DNA of 64,000 nucleotides from Lyophyllum atratum (taxonomy: Eukaryota; Basidiomycota; Agaricomycetes; Agaricales; Lyophyllaceae), in contig JACGCN010000028.1 in NCBI GenBank assembly GCA_014905825.1, positions 62,001-126,000 of the forward strand, read 5' to 3'. Made by a program: the position numbers and the translations under genes. Below the pieces are notes generated by a model. It did no database searches. It was not told the origin of the DNA and saw nothing but the letters and a program-made list of their open reading frames with translations. This document shows, piece after piece, positions 34,701 to 44,259 of this stretch; position 1 is the first letter of the stretch; the number at the start of each line of letters is the position of its first letter.

Positions 34701-37700
34701 AGATTCGAACACAGCGGAATCTAACTTCCATTCCTCGCAATCGAGCTCATCGCAAAAGTCAGAGGATTAAGAGGCTGCATCGTCACAGGCTAGCAAACTC
34801 GGAAGTAAGAGCCGCTGAAAGAATGGTCATCCCACCTGAGGTCAGCCGAATGATTCCCTTACGAGTTTCGTTCCCCCCCAACGCGAAAACCCTTTTCGTG
34901 GAACGAAACCTTGAGCACACCAGTAATCCTGAGGATGTGTATGGTAGCGCTGATTCTTTAATCTCTCGAGATTCTCCCGTTCTTCATATAGCCAACTTCT
35001 CGGCATCCCCAATTATCATCGCGGAAGGACAGTTGTTGGGAATTGCTCGAAACCCTAGAAACTGGTTAGACAGAGAAGAGAATTTGTCTAAGGAACAGAG
35101 AAACGCTACTGAGAAACACGCCCTTCTAATTCAATCACTTAGTAACATACAAGAATCTTCGGTATCCAACACGGTTAGCAGCCAGACCGAAATCTCTTCT
35201 AAAGCCCAGCGCAACGCTACAGAAGACGATGATCCACTGGCCGAGGAACCACTGGAAGGAGGACCTAAGACTTCTGAGCCACCTGAAGACTCCGTGCCAA
35301 GTTCACGACTACTTGCCGAGGTAGAAATCTCCAAGGATCTAACCGCGGATCAGCGAAAGCAATTAGAAGGAGTCATTCTGAAAAATGAGAAGGCTTTCGG
35401 ATTAGATGGACGACTCGGGAATTACGATGAAAAGGTAGAAATCTCTATGAAGCCTAATGCCCAACCGGTATCCTTACCCCCGTTTCCCGCGTCCCCTGCT
35501 AAACGAGAGGTTATTGATAAACAAATGGATTCCTGGATTAAACTCGGCGTAATTGAACCTTCAAAGAGCCCTTGGGCCGCGCCGGTTTTCATCGTATACC
35601 GAAATGGCAAACCACGCATGGTTATCGATCTAAGAAAGCTCAATGAGATGGTCATTCCTGATGAGTTCCCCATCCCTAAACAAGAAGATATATTGCAGGC
35701 ACTCACAGGGTCGCAATGGCTCACCACCCTCGATGCTCTAGCAGGATTCACGCAATTGACCATGTCAGATAACGCTGCCGAAAAGTTAGCCTTTAGAACT
35801 CATCGAGGTTTGTGGCAGTTTCGTCGTATGCCGTTTGGATACCGGAACGGCCCCAGCGTTTTTCAACGCATAATGCAGAAGGTTCTGGCGCCATACCTTT
35901 GGGTTTTCACATTAGTTTACATCGACGACATCGTTATATTCTCTCTCACCTTCGAGGATCACCTGAAGCACCTCGATCAAGTATTTTCCGCCATTGCGGA
36001 GGCCAATATCACGCTGTCACCTTCTAAATGTCATTTCGCCTATCAATCGCTACTGCTCTTAGGTCAGAAGGTATCGCGACTAGGCTTATCCACTCACAAG
36101 GAGAAAGTAGACGCCATCCTTGATCTGGATGTCCCAAGAAACCCCGGCGAACTTCAGGTGTTTCTGGGAATGATGGTCTATTTTTCCGCCTATGTCCCAT
36201 TCTATGCCTGGATCGCTCATCCCCTGTTCCAGCTGCTAAAGAAAGGAACGGATTGGATTTGGACCGAACTACACCAGGAAGCATTCGATCTGTGCAAACA
36301 AGTCTTGACAAACGCACCGGTTCGAGGTTACGCCGTCGAAGGGAAACCCTATCGGTTGTACACGGACGCCTGCGATTACGGCCTCGCGGGCATACTGCAG
36401 CAAGTCCAACCAATCAGTATCCGGGATCTTCGGGGTACGCGGGTGTACGACCGGCTTCTCAAGGCTTACGAGAATAACGAGCAGGTCCCTTCCCTGGTTC
36501 CTTCCCTATCCAAGGAGATAAACGATGTCCCCGAGCCAGGAATATGGGCGGAGTCATTTGAGGATACTATAGTTCACGTAGAGCGCGTGGTAAGCTATTG
36601 GTCTCGAGTATTAAAGTCCGCCGAGCGGAACTACTCGCCAACGGAGCGCGAAGCACTAGCCTTGAAAGAGGCTTTAATTAAATTTCAGCCTTTTCTTGAG
36701 GGGGGGGATATCCTAGCTATCACGGACCACGCAGCGCTTACTTGGAGCAAGACGTTTCAGAACGTAAATAGGCGATTACTCACCTGGGGCACCGTTTTTG
36801 CTGCGTATCCCACGCTCCGAATCATCCATCGCGCGGGACGCGTACATTCCAACGTGGACCCCATCTCTCGACTACGAAGAAGGATGCCCATCACTTCGGG
36901 ACCAAAGACTGATGACATCAGGACACTCACCCTGTCAAGCCCCGACGATCCCATGAAGGATATGTATCTCGAGCTCGGAGATCGGTTCGAAGAACGGCTG
37001 TTAAGCGTGGCTTCCCGATTTGTACAAGCCGAGGAATCTTGGGATCAGGCACCATCGGCTATCAACACTGACCCTGTCTATCTCGACTTCAACTCAGCGT
37101 TGAATGACATCGATCTCCCCTATGTAACCTCGAGATCATACTCTGTAATGGTTAGCCTCTCAAAAGAGGAACTAAATGATTGGGTACATGCTTATCAGCT
37201 CGATCCCCATTACAGCGAGGTGATCAAGGAATGGAAAGGCGAACGGAACTGGACAAATCCTCGATACCCTCAATATCACTACAGTGACGACGGTTTGATA
37301 TTTTTTGAGGACTGGCAAGGTAACAATCGTCTCTGCGTTCCGAAAAATCTTCAGAGTCTAGTAATGAATGAGGTACACAACACAGTCAGCGAGGCAGCAC
37401 ACGCCGGCTACCACAAGACGTATAACCGTCTGGCCGCCACTCACTATTGGCCAAGGATGTCGCGCGATTTAAAGCTCTTTGTCACCACATGCGACATATG
37501 CCAAAAATCCAAACCACGCCGCGACCCGCCTAAGGGGTTATTACAACCAATCCCGATTCCCTCGCAGCCTTTCGAAGTAGTAACGATGGACTTCATACCC
37601 GAACTTCCGAATTCAGAGGGGTTTGATAACATTTTGGTAATTGTCGATAAACTCACTAAATATGGAATATTTATTCCGTGTACAGTTACTATCACAGAAG

Positions 37701-38938
37701 ACGAAACCGCTGAGTTATTCTTCAAGCATGTTATCTCGCAATATGGAATCCCTCGACAAGTCATAACGGATCGTGACACCCGCTGGAAGAACGACTTCTG
37801 GAAAGAGATATGTCGTCTGATGGGTATGACACGCGCCTTGACCACCGCTTTCCACCCACAGGCTGACGGACAGTCCGAGATACTTAATCAGACGCTGGAG
37901 ATAGCACTACGCGCATACATCGGACCATCAAGAGACGATTGGTCCAAGTACCTTGACGCCTTGGCCCTCAGTTACAACTCGACTCCCCACACAGCTACGA
38001 CCTTCGCACCAGCATACTTACTGCGCGGATATACACCTATCACGGGTTCAACGATCTTAGTGAATCCGAGCTCTGTTCCCAGACCATCGGAGGAGGCAGT
38101 TGACGACCCCGATCTGCTTCACGAGAAGGCGGCTGTTATGGTCGATCATTTCAATGCGGAGCGCATTCGAGCCAAGGAAGCACTACTACTAGCTCAAGTT
38201 CATCAAAGACGCGCATATAATAAAGGACGACTTACTACGGAGTTCGAGGAAGGCGATATGGTGGTACTCAATGCCCACTCCCTGGAATTACTCAAGAAGG
38301 AGAAAGGGAGAGGTAAGAAACTCCTTATGAAATATGATGGCCCCTTTGAAATAATTCGGAAGCTAAGCCCTGTTACTTATCAGCTTCGCATGCCGGCTTC
38401 ATACGGGACCCACCCTATCATAAACATCGCTCACCTGGAACGGTACTTAACATCACCTGAACAATTCGGAGAGCGACCCTCGCGACGTCTCAATCGTGCC
38501 GACTTCGTGGAACTCGAGGAATGGGACGTCGATGCAATAGTAAGCGAGCGTTTCCAAAAACGCAGAGGCGGGCGACGCGCTCGCGAGTACAAGGTACGCT
38601 TCACCGGATTTGGTCCGGAATCAGACGAATGGTTAACAGCAACCGATATGAAAAACGCGCCACTCGTCCTCAAGGCGTGGCGGGACCACAAAGCAAATCT
38701 ACACGCGCCTCAGACGGAACGCGACGGAAATTTACAGAACACTCTCGAGATATCACACGAACCATTTCTGAACGATGGGACGCGCCCTGAACAGTCACAA
38801 GGCCATCCGGCAGAGCGGGAAAGCACGGTCGTGGCGCCAGAAGACGTCACTCCACCCTCTCACACATCACACATCCAGGGTCAGTCGCGGCGCATGTTGC
38901 GAGGACAAAGGAATCTAATAGATGTGCGCGAACGTTAG
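31775..38938 (+). CDS. Gag-Pol polyprotein of Ty3/gypsy chromovirus
   Basis: A single 2,387-codon frame. Domains in order (residues approximate): capsid-like Gag about 1-650 with an Arg/Gly/Asp-rich linker near 250-430; CCHC zinc knuckle CRHCGSGKHWDNEC at 670-683; aspartic protease LDSGSD with catalytic Asp853; reverse transcriptase with YIDD at 1382-1385; RNase H with YTDACDYG near 1529; integrase zinc-binding HHCC module about 1868-1910 (GYHKTYNRL, CDICQ); integrase catalytic triad Asp1939 (MDFIPE), Asp1999 (TDRD) and Glu2035, with the typical DD35E spacing; C-terminal chromodomain about 2247-2305 (EWDVDAIVSER, EYKVRFTGFG, EWLTATDM). No frameshift or stop separates Gag from Pol, so the proteins must be made by processing of one precursor. 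All catalytic residues I can identify are intact. The chromodomain should steer integration to marked chromatin. Confidence 0.95.
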   Translation: MATATMEVMEGSSPLNSPELSTPTTATTDRIASNVFFDLPRLIEMSPAIKPDEFLGDPEPTVIDVPTLGAFHLYRSNRELVERRGNALEIGAEAFDKRFLLSCKVFSRRLLKDIFDHESKLLDLLFSDCLKVQTLDGFAFSVKREHYAAILSFLVRVRQKLSDLLLAGGTPVPKLPLWGPKGDVNEFYFENEFEIAGICFRTEVERYLSIFDEHYNFNTDVPRNPELATLLEEEETPIPETQRNHRDLPPHLDNHTRNNERHHQQARMESGGPRTRRTSNIYHQSDAMARTLQGRRMQQAGARPPTSRMRELLGDNSENSDNLNRDRMQGTPVSSASRANRMQRAGGDPPGDEPSDDEGSNGPPRNFRPPSRMSRDGRQGREDNHRRAGGPPGDDDNGGGGDDDGNGGNGHHRRDRLQDDRRPRPQPEPHFDLKLKFENVPKWDGNTDTIVRWLSKVNNLAKMSTAVFTQLGTVVPRRLEGNAETWYWSLPGDYRDTVEKDWNTLRKCISTYYMNRKWLDKQKARAVRAAYRESGHTRETPSEYYIRKAELLNTVYTLDDSEMILEIMEGAPANWNTVLTTQLYVDVIEFQSAIRFHEDTLMRLDSPRSERVDSYRSPTNYRDQPRNTNYNARTNLIGAYKSLEPPKYPKDDSNITRRGSTPEDKGARPCRHCGSGKHWDNECKHAFKSNRAARANLATTSDDAFEAQREYDDLYYGLDSEIEDLSQDFDYSLQTTKESEDSTALEGYTGNTIDQDSDNQDSGTSSRTLNTFCAPYNSKPPLNRRSRRRLAKEINATNYLVRGDSNSNSNGRVIELKKLMARPPGCSFLGSRATQTTATIGGIDLDPINVILDSGSDITLISQKTLESLTLKPKSRLGQKINLIQVTGTSSISGFVDIDLFFHTDDGPIKLSVEAYVVKGMTTPFILGNDFADQYSLSVVRENGEAYITFGDSGRRIKVDNSTSPSLINEDGHAFQIRTQRNLTSIPRNRAHRKSQRIKRLHRHRLANSEVRAAERMVIPPEVSRMIPLRVSFPPNAKTLFVERNLEHTSNPEDVYGSADSLISRDSPVLHIANFSASPIIIAEGQLLGIARNPRNWLDREENLSKEQRNATEKHALLIQSLSNIQESSVSNTVSSQTEISSKAQRNATEDDDPLAEEPLEGGPKTSEPPEDSVPSSRLLAEVEISKDLTADQRKQLEGVILKNEKAFGLDGRLGNYDEKVEISMKPNAQPVSLPPFPASPAKREVIDKQMDSWIKLGVIEPSKSPWAAPVFIVYRNGKPRMVIDLRKLNEMVIPDEFPIPKQEDILQALTGSQWLTTLDALAGFTQLTMSDNAAEKLAFRTHRGLWQFRRMPFGYRNGPSVFQRIMQKVLAPYLWVFTLVYIDDIVIFSLTFEDHLKHLDQVFSAIAEANITLSPSKCHFAYQSLLLLGQKVSRLGLSTHKEKVDAILDLDVPRNPGELQVFLGMMVYFSAYVPFYAWIAHPLFQLLKKGTDWIWTELHQEAFDLCKQVLTNAPVRGYAVEGKPYRLYTDACDYGLAGILQQVQPISIRDLRGTRVYDRLLKAYENNEQVPSLVPSLSKEINDVPEPGIWAESFEDTIVHVERVVSYWSRVLKSAERNYSPTEREALALKEALIKFQPFLEGGDILAITDHAALTWSKTFQNVNRRLLTWGTVFAAYPTLRIIHRAGRVHSNVDPISRLRRRMPITSGPKTDDIRTLTLSSPDDPMKDMYLELGDRFEERLLSVASRFVQAEESWDQAPSAINTDPVYLDFNSALNDIDLPYVTSRSYSVMVSLSKEELNDWVHAYQLDPHYSEVIKEWKGERNWTNPRYPQYHYSDDGLIFFEDWQGNNRLCVPKNLQSLVMNEVHNTVSEAAHAGYHKTYNRLAATHYWPRMSRDLKLFVTTCDICQKSKPRRDPPKGLLQPIPIPSQPFEVVTMDFIPELPNSEGFDNILVIVDKLTKYGIFIPCTVTITEDETAELFFKHVISQYGIPRQVITDRDTRWKNDFWKEICRLMGMTRALTTAFHPQADGQSEILNQTLEIALRAYIGPSRDDWSKYLDALALSYNSTPHTATTFAPAYLLRGYTPITGSTILVNPSSVPRPSEEAVDDPDLLHEKAAVMVDHFNAERIRAKEALLLAQVHQRRAYNKGRLTTEFEEGDMVVLNAHSLELLKKEKGRGKKLLMKYDGPFEIIRKLSPVTYQLRMPASYGTHPIINIAHLERYLTSPEQFGERPSRRLNRADFVELEEWDVDAIVSERFQKRRGGRRAREYKVRFTGFGPESDEWLTATDMKNAPLVLKAWRDHKANLHAPQTERDGNLQNTLEISHEPFLNDGTRPEQSQGHPAERESTVVAPEDVTPPSHTSHIQGQSRRMLRGQRNLIDVRER

Positions 38939-39112
38939 CGAACACGAGCTCGAACATTAGCGAACACGAGGCGCGACGAAAAGGGTTCTTCATCCGGTCA
39001 TCTACACTATTTAACATTCTAATTTTCTGCACCTAATCTCCAGAACATCCTCGTTCGACCACTTTCACGCACCCAGCCTCTTATCAAACTTCCAGTTACC
39101 CCTTTATTAAAC

Positions 39113-39901
39113 ATGCCTTCCGTTCACTCGACCGCCCTCACATTCGTCGCGAGCCCCACGATGCGCCAAATCGAGGCCGTTATCCGCGATCCTTTCCTTA
39201 AATCGCTATTTCGCGGCGCCATCGCGTCCCCTTTGCTCGACTATCAATACAACCCCCTCGACATCATCCCCCACCTCGACCATGGCGCAACCTCGTACAC
39301 TCTCGATCCTCGAGTCGCAACATCGCTGTGGTCGCTCATGACCAAGATGGCTCAAGTCGTGCACTGCGCCGCCCACGATTTTGACCCCTACACTTCCGGC
39401 AAGGAACTCCCTATCACACTCCCTCGCGACCGCCTTAAATCACTCCAACTCTCCACCCCCACCTTATCCTATGTCCTCGCTTTCCCGCACCGAAACCCTC
39501 TTTTGGACGCCTTCCCCTCCATGGAACAGCTTCGATTCCGTCTTCAACTCGTCCAACACATCGCGTGCAGCTACCTGGTATGGATTGGGAAGGGGATCGA
39601 ACGCAGCGTCGCCCAGGGAATGGCGTGCTCGTGGAACTGGGGCGCATATTGGGGAATGCAGTGGGAGGAGTTTCTGGAACGACTGGAACAGCCCGCTAAG
39701 TACATTCCCGTCGTCCCGGTCTACGATAACAAGGCCGTTGACGACTCACTCGCGATGATCCTCCATCCTTCTCTCTCGACTCCCGCCCTTCGTGCCAACA
39801 ACATCTACAACGGTCGCATTCCAATCAGAGGCGGCCCCATAACCGTGGATTTCCCTCTCGCCGAGTCGGCTGACGATTTCGCACACCTTTTCTTGAACTA
39901 A
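39113..39901 (+). CDS. Extra ORF of the chromovirus, env position, unknown function
   Basis: A 262-codon frame starts at ATG 39,113, 174 bp after the gag-pol stop and on the same strand, and ends 235 bp before the 3' LTR. I do not recognise the protein. It opens MPSVHSTALTFVASPTMRQI, has few cysteines and no signal peptide, transmembrane span or coiled coil that I can see. It contains Trp-rich YLVWIGKGIE and WNWGAYWGMQWEEFL and ends in a short acidic/hydrophobic tail. It lies between pol and the LTR, where envelope genes sit in errantiviruses, but lacks envelope hallmarks. It may be a structural or accessory protein, or a captured host sequence. Being intact in a young element suggests that it is under selection or newly acquired. 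Confidence 0.6.
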   Translation: MPSVHSTALTFVASPTMRQIEAVIRDPFLKSLFRGAIASPLLDYQYNPLDIIPHLDHGATSYTLDPRVATSLWSLMTKMAQVVHCAAHDFDPYTSGKELPITLPRDRLKSLQLSTPTLSYVLAFPHRNPLLDAFPSMEQLRFRLQLVQHIACSYLVWIGKGIERSVAQGMACSWNWGAYWGMQWEEFLERLEQPAKYIPVVPVYDNKAVDDSLAMILHPSLSTPALRANNIYNGRIPIRGGPITVDFPLAESADDFAHLFLN

Positions 39902-40122
39902 CACGGGCACTTTAGTACCATCGTCATTGTAAATAGCTGTACTAATACTTACCGGATCCTAGTGCCCTTACCTATGCGACCTTTCCTTCTTATTTATTAT
40001 CACCCTTCCTTTACGACTTCACGTTTCACGACTTTTATGATGTTCTTTGTCTTAATTCCTCGACCGTCGACTTTAACACTATTTTTGTTCCAGGGTATCT
40101 GAGAATTTATTCAGTGCGTCTA

Positions 40123-40136
40123 AACTGGGGGGGCTA
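40123..40136 (+). other. Polypurine tract
   Basis: The stretch aactgggggggcta contains seven consecutive G (40,127-40,133) and abuts the TG of the 3' LTR at 40,137. This is the expected place for plus-strand priming in an LTR retrotransposon. Confidence 0.6.
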
Positions 40137-40808
40137 TGTCATGGGATGTAGTATGAGCACATACCTTAAGGCTAGCCTTGTCAATTAGAAGTTAAGACGC
40201 ACTTAAGAATAACAAAGGAATTGAGACGCGCTGATAGACGCGTTCAATCTTATCTCAGAAACCCGGATCAATCTCGCAAGATTGATATGAAGTCAGAGAT
40301 GCCAGGGACTTGCGAGATGCCGAACAATATCTCGGATCTCGGGATCCGCCAAACACCGGATGTTTGTTTGGCAACAGCCTCAGCCGGTTCCGGCGGCTCG
40401 GATGGATCCATCGCGTGTGCTCGAGATTCTTCACGCCCTTTGAAGAATCTTCTAGCAAGCACAAGGTGCCGGTCCCCCTTACACTCACACTGACTCATGA
40501 GCATAGCCTCCTCAGTAGTATATAAAGGCTTAGTCTACTACTGTATTCGGTACTTCGAATCAATCCTATTTACCTCTACAATTGAGTGATCATAAAGACT
40601 TATCTTGCAGGTTGCAAAGGACCGACGCGTATTTCACTTATTAAAGAACTAACAGAGTAACTGTTACTTCGCCAAACGTCAGTGAGACGTCTTGGGATAA
40701 GTTCACGCATCTGTACTTAGAACAGTAAGATTTGACGGATCTCTAAATATAGAACCGGCGGATATCGTTGCTATCTAATCTACGCTAGATTAACTCTGGA
40801 TCGCAACA
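40137..40808 (+). repeat. 3' LTR
   Basis: The 672-bp partner of the LTR at 30,982, same ends, no mismatch seen by eye. It is followed by the target duplication ACCCT. The terminus of the next DNA element begins only 2 bp after that duplication. Confidence 0.93.
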
Positions 40809-40815
40809 ACCCTCG

Positions 40816-41381
40816 CACTGCGGGCATTGGCCCAAAAATTCTTGGAAAAAAATGAGAATTTATTGTAATCATTTTGGTAATATGTTCAGCCTGGTATGCG
40901 GGAGAAAAATGTGATATTATTTTCAATATGTTCAACAACATGTTCCCGTTAGAATCGATGATTATATCTCGAACAAATTACCGATGTTTTCACTTTTTGT
41001 TTGTCGATAATATCGAGGTGTTTTTTTAAATATGATCCGAACAAAACCGACGGAAATTATGGAGAACATATAGCAATCAACCGCTGCGAATTTATTTCTA
41101 ATATGACCGAGATATTCAAGACGGATATATCGCGGTCATCTTTGCAATAAATTCGATCGAATATGACATCATATCCTGTTAAGGGTGCCTACTGTAGTGG
41201 TAATAACCTGTGCACGTAGTACATAAATTCGAGGTGCCGTGAGTCCACCAAGCTCGATTTTCATATTACTATTACTGAAGAGGAGTCACTCTATGCTAGC
41301 ACATACGCCACTCAGCTTTCGGGTCTCTAAGCTCGATGCACCTCGACAATGGACTCGTTGAGATTGTTTTTCTTATTGATG
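40816..41381 (+). repeat. Left terminal inverted repeat
   Basis: About 566 bp that match the reverse complement of 46,687-47,263. The sequence is AT-rich and starts CACTGCGGGCATTGGCCC. The inner end reads ttgagattgtttttcttatt, and similarity stops at the following gatg. The inner part contains an ATG at 41,349 that would read across the junction into captured DNA. Confidence 0.9.
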
Positions 41382-42460
41382 GGCGCGAGCGCCCTTATAC
41401 TCGAAGAGCTCGACGAGAGTGGCGAGCTCAGTGGGCATGAGGGAGAGGATGATGTTGCACATGCCGACGCCGAGGTAGACGCTGGAGCGGAAGTGGGGGT
41501 CGATGGTGGGGTCTTGGGGGGTCTTCTTCGTCTTCGTCTTTGTCCGGGGCTTGGATGTTGGTGTGGTTGGTGTGGTTGGGGGGATGGTAGAAGCGGGGGT
41601 GGTGGGTCTTGTCGAGGTGGGGAGGGATGAATCGGATGTGGTTGTGGTTGTGGCTGTAGTTGGTGTGGTGATGCTGAAGGAGGTGGCGGTGGAGGCGGCG
41701 GAGGAGGGCGGGAAAGAGGTGGATTGGATAGAGGCGGCGTAGGCGGCGTCGGCGTCGTCGAGGAAGGCGCCTAGTTGGCGGTATATCCCGATTGTGGTAC
41801 GCATATTTAGCCTGTCCCAAACCAACATCAGCACCTCCTACCACCGAACGGAAGGGAAGGAGGGGAGACGCACGCTTCCTTGATGGATGCGAGCCAGTCG
41901 CCCGAGTACACGATACCCAACAAGGCCTTCTCGAACAGGCTCTCTGCAAACAGAGTTCCGCGTGGCGCTCCACGTCCGTCATGCTTGATGAACCGCGAGT
42001 GCGAGCTGGTGGAGCCTAGGATGGAACCGAAGAACCCCACCTTTTTCCGATGCTGCGACGCAATGAGGTTCCCATGCCTCGTATGCCCAACCCCCGCCAA
42101 CAAGTCCTAACACTTCATGAGCCACCAGACCAAGGGAAGAAAGGAGAGAAGGAAGACGCGCAAACGCACCTCGTCGGCATACGACATCAACCCGTTCACA
42201 CGCTGAATCAGCCCGTACCCCGTGGTGAAAGACAGCCTCTCCTTCCGCTCGTCGTTCGCGTGTCAGTACTCCTCGCTCTCCACCATGCGCGAGGCCAGGA
42301 ACAGCTCAAGCGCATAGCTTACCCCGGGCAGATCGCCTAGCGCCTTCTTGGGGTCGTACGGGTACTTGATTGGCGGGATCGCGTCGTAGACGGTGGCCCA
42401 GGAGGTTGAGGAGGACGCGGTATCGTGGTCAGATGGAGGGGCTAGAGTGGATGCGGGGAT
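41382..42460 (-). pseudogene. Iml2/DUF3808-like (TTC39-type) gene fragment inside the TIR element
   Basis: Minus-strand pieces follow the order of fungal Iml2-like outer-membrane/inclusion-body-clearance proteins: IKYPYDPKKALGDLPG, ALELFLASRMVESEEY, LSFTTGYGLIQRVNGLMSYA, then after an intron LLAGVGHTRHGN, FAESLFEKALLGIVYSGDWL, MRTTIGIYRQLGAFLDDADA and SSVYLGVGMCNIILSLMPTE. Introns with GT-AG ends are still present. It is not functional: a TGA at 42,263-42,265 replaces the codon after EEY, frames change between pieces, and the gene stops at LVELFEYKG exactly where the left TIR begins. A low-complexity Thr/Ser/Pro insert lies at 41,500-41,690. The family name rests on remembered motif similarity; capture is inferred. 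Confidence 0.6.
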
Positions 42461-42599
42461 ATAACTTCAACATGCGGGGATAGCGCCCGTTTGGTGGACA
42501 AGTGATGGGGGCAGATGCGGTGGAAGGTCAGAAGATGCTCATGGCGCTCCATGTGGCCCGACAGACTCTAATAGCGATCAGTCTTCTTCGAAGCTTGAA

Positions 42600-43265
42600 G
42601 CCACGAAACCACACACCCAGCATCCAACAGCGTGCTCTGCGACGCCCTCTCCATCTCACACCGCCGTCTCCCTTCGCGCCTCTGCCTCCTTGTGTATCCG
42701 TCGTTTCAGCATCTTCGGCGGCATCCTGTCCTCTACCTGGACTACTTCAAGCTCCCAAGGGTGCAGGCGGATCCGGCGGTCACAGCTGCGGCATCGGGTG
42801 ACGATGGTGGTGTTGTAGATGGTGGTGTTGATCTCGATCTCGTTCGGGATCCAGAGGCGGCGGGCGTAAAGGGTGAACTATACCAGAGATCACATTAGAT
42901 GCGGGTTCATCGGCACGCGGTAGCAGGGCAGGGCCTAGAGGACGCACCACGGCGGATCGCCCCGCAGGAATCTGCCGTCCCAACCCTCGCCGTTTCCCAT
43001 CCCTTTGGAAGGGGAGGAGGGCGCCGTGTTGTTGATTGAACCATGGAAATAGAGGATGGACCTGTAGAAGTATTGAAGGAGCTCGATTAGAACTGTTACA
43101 CGACACAATAGATAAAGAAAACACTGAAAAGATACCTATGTTGAACGATCCCGGGTACACCAGCGACGAGCGGACGCACGAGTGGGAGGAGGCAAACTGC
43201 GAGCTCGGACTCGGCCCTCGGGCGTTGAGATCGATCAACCAGTCAGGAACCATCAGGTGAGGTAT
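42600..43265 (-). pseudogene. Uncharacterised captured gene fragment
   Basis: On the minus strand, MVPDWLIDLNARGPSPSS, then after an intron NNTAPSSPSKGMGNGEGWDG and GDPPWCV, then ARRLWIPNEIEINTTIYNTT and HPWELEVVQVEDRMPPKMLK read like consecutive exons of one cellular protein. Stops interrupt it (after WCVL, and after RRETAV). I do not recognise the family. The middle part has a second, diverged copy on the plus strand near 44,400-44,560. Confidence 0.45.
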
Positions 43266-43559
43266 CTGCATGTGACCTCGTTGTTGCCGGCGTTATCTAA
43301 TAACTCGGTGAGGCTTCAGCTCGTCGCCTGCATTATCGACTGCATGCGGTGTCCCAAGGGACGTCCGAGAGCCTTTAGAAACGGGAACAACGACGCCTGA
43401 GTGGTTTCACTGTCCTGGTCGTGGACCAAGCACGATCTCCTTTCGGGATGACTGAAGAGCTTCCAAGGAGCGCAACTCAAAACGTAACATCAGTTGATAA
43501 GAACGAGCATGTCCGCGTTGGTTGAGCCCTCACCTTTTTCTACATGTCAAAGTCGCTCA

Positions 43560-44050
43560 TACCCCTACTCTATCCTACCATAGTGATAGGGTCAAAGCCA
43601 AGTTGCTTAATGAATGACCTTGGCAGAATAGGCATTTTTGCCGCCGTCGTCTTCGAAGAAACCGGCTCCTAGCGCTGTCTTCCGCCTCAGTCGTCGCTCC
43701 TCTTGTCCCTTTCTTGTTCTCCTTCACCTTCCCTTTCTCCTTGCCTTTCCCTTTCGCATCCTTCTCACCCTTGCGATCACCCGACCCATGCTTCGCCACT
43801 TCGCCCTCATAAGCACATTCATCCCCTCCGTATCCCTTTCCAGCAAGTTCTGGAGCGCCCTGCTCGAATCTTTCCTTGACAGCTTCCGTGCCGCTTTCGC
43901 CTGCCCCTTCCTGCCAATGTTTTCCGTTGCAAACAGGGACCGCGAATACATCTTCGAGTTATTCACCACGTGCCATATATGATGTACAATACGTGACACT
44001 GCCACCCGCAACAAGTTTGACTTTGAGACCCCACTGCCGCGCAGGATCAT
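43560..44050 (-). other. Lys/Gly-rich coding-like fragment, unknown
   Basis: Minus-strand frames contain a charged low-complexity stretch (KGKGKEKGKVKENKKGTRGA) followed in another frame by DDGGKNAYSAKVIHKQLGFD. This looks like the end of a cellular gene, but no domain is named and frames shift. It is probably another captured piece within the TIR element. Confidence 0.3.
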
Positions 44051-44259
44051 ACGCGGGCTTGCGTTGTGGTGCGGAGGATGGCGACATCCCCTTCGTCCTA
44101 AAATAAAATTCAGCCGTAAATGAGAATACTTGAGTGGGAATCAGAGATGCCAAGATTGCAACGATGGCACAACCACAACCGTGACTGTCAACAGCCTGAG
44201 AATACAACGCGACGCGTTGTTTGCACTTGCGACTCGGAGCCTTTACATAATTTTACTAT

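Larger units (their letters stand above)
30982..40808 (+). mobile_element. Complete Ty3/gypsy chromovirus LTR retrotransposon
   Basis: The element is 9,827 bp with 672-bp direct LTRs (30982-31653 and 40137-40808) that begin TGTCATGG, end GCAACA, and show no difference by eye. It is flanked by the 5-bp duplication ACCCT (30977-30981 and 40809-40813). Inside are one uninterrupted gag-pol frame (31775-38938), a second ORF (39113-39901) and a G-rich polypurine tract just before the 3' LTR. The order protease, reverse transcriptase, RNase H, integrase, chromodomain defines a chromovirus. Intact frame, equal LTRs and a clean target duplication indicate a very recent insertion, possibly still active. 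Confidence 0.95.

Noticed and set aside
39113..39901. Naming the extra chromovirus ORF an envelope gene
   Set aside because: Position alone fits; no signal peptide, fusion peptide, membrane span or disulfide pattern was visible.
41428..41982. His/Pro/Arg-rich minus-strand frame in the TIR element
   Set aside because: Shadow frame of the low-complexity insert in the Iml2-like fragment.
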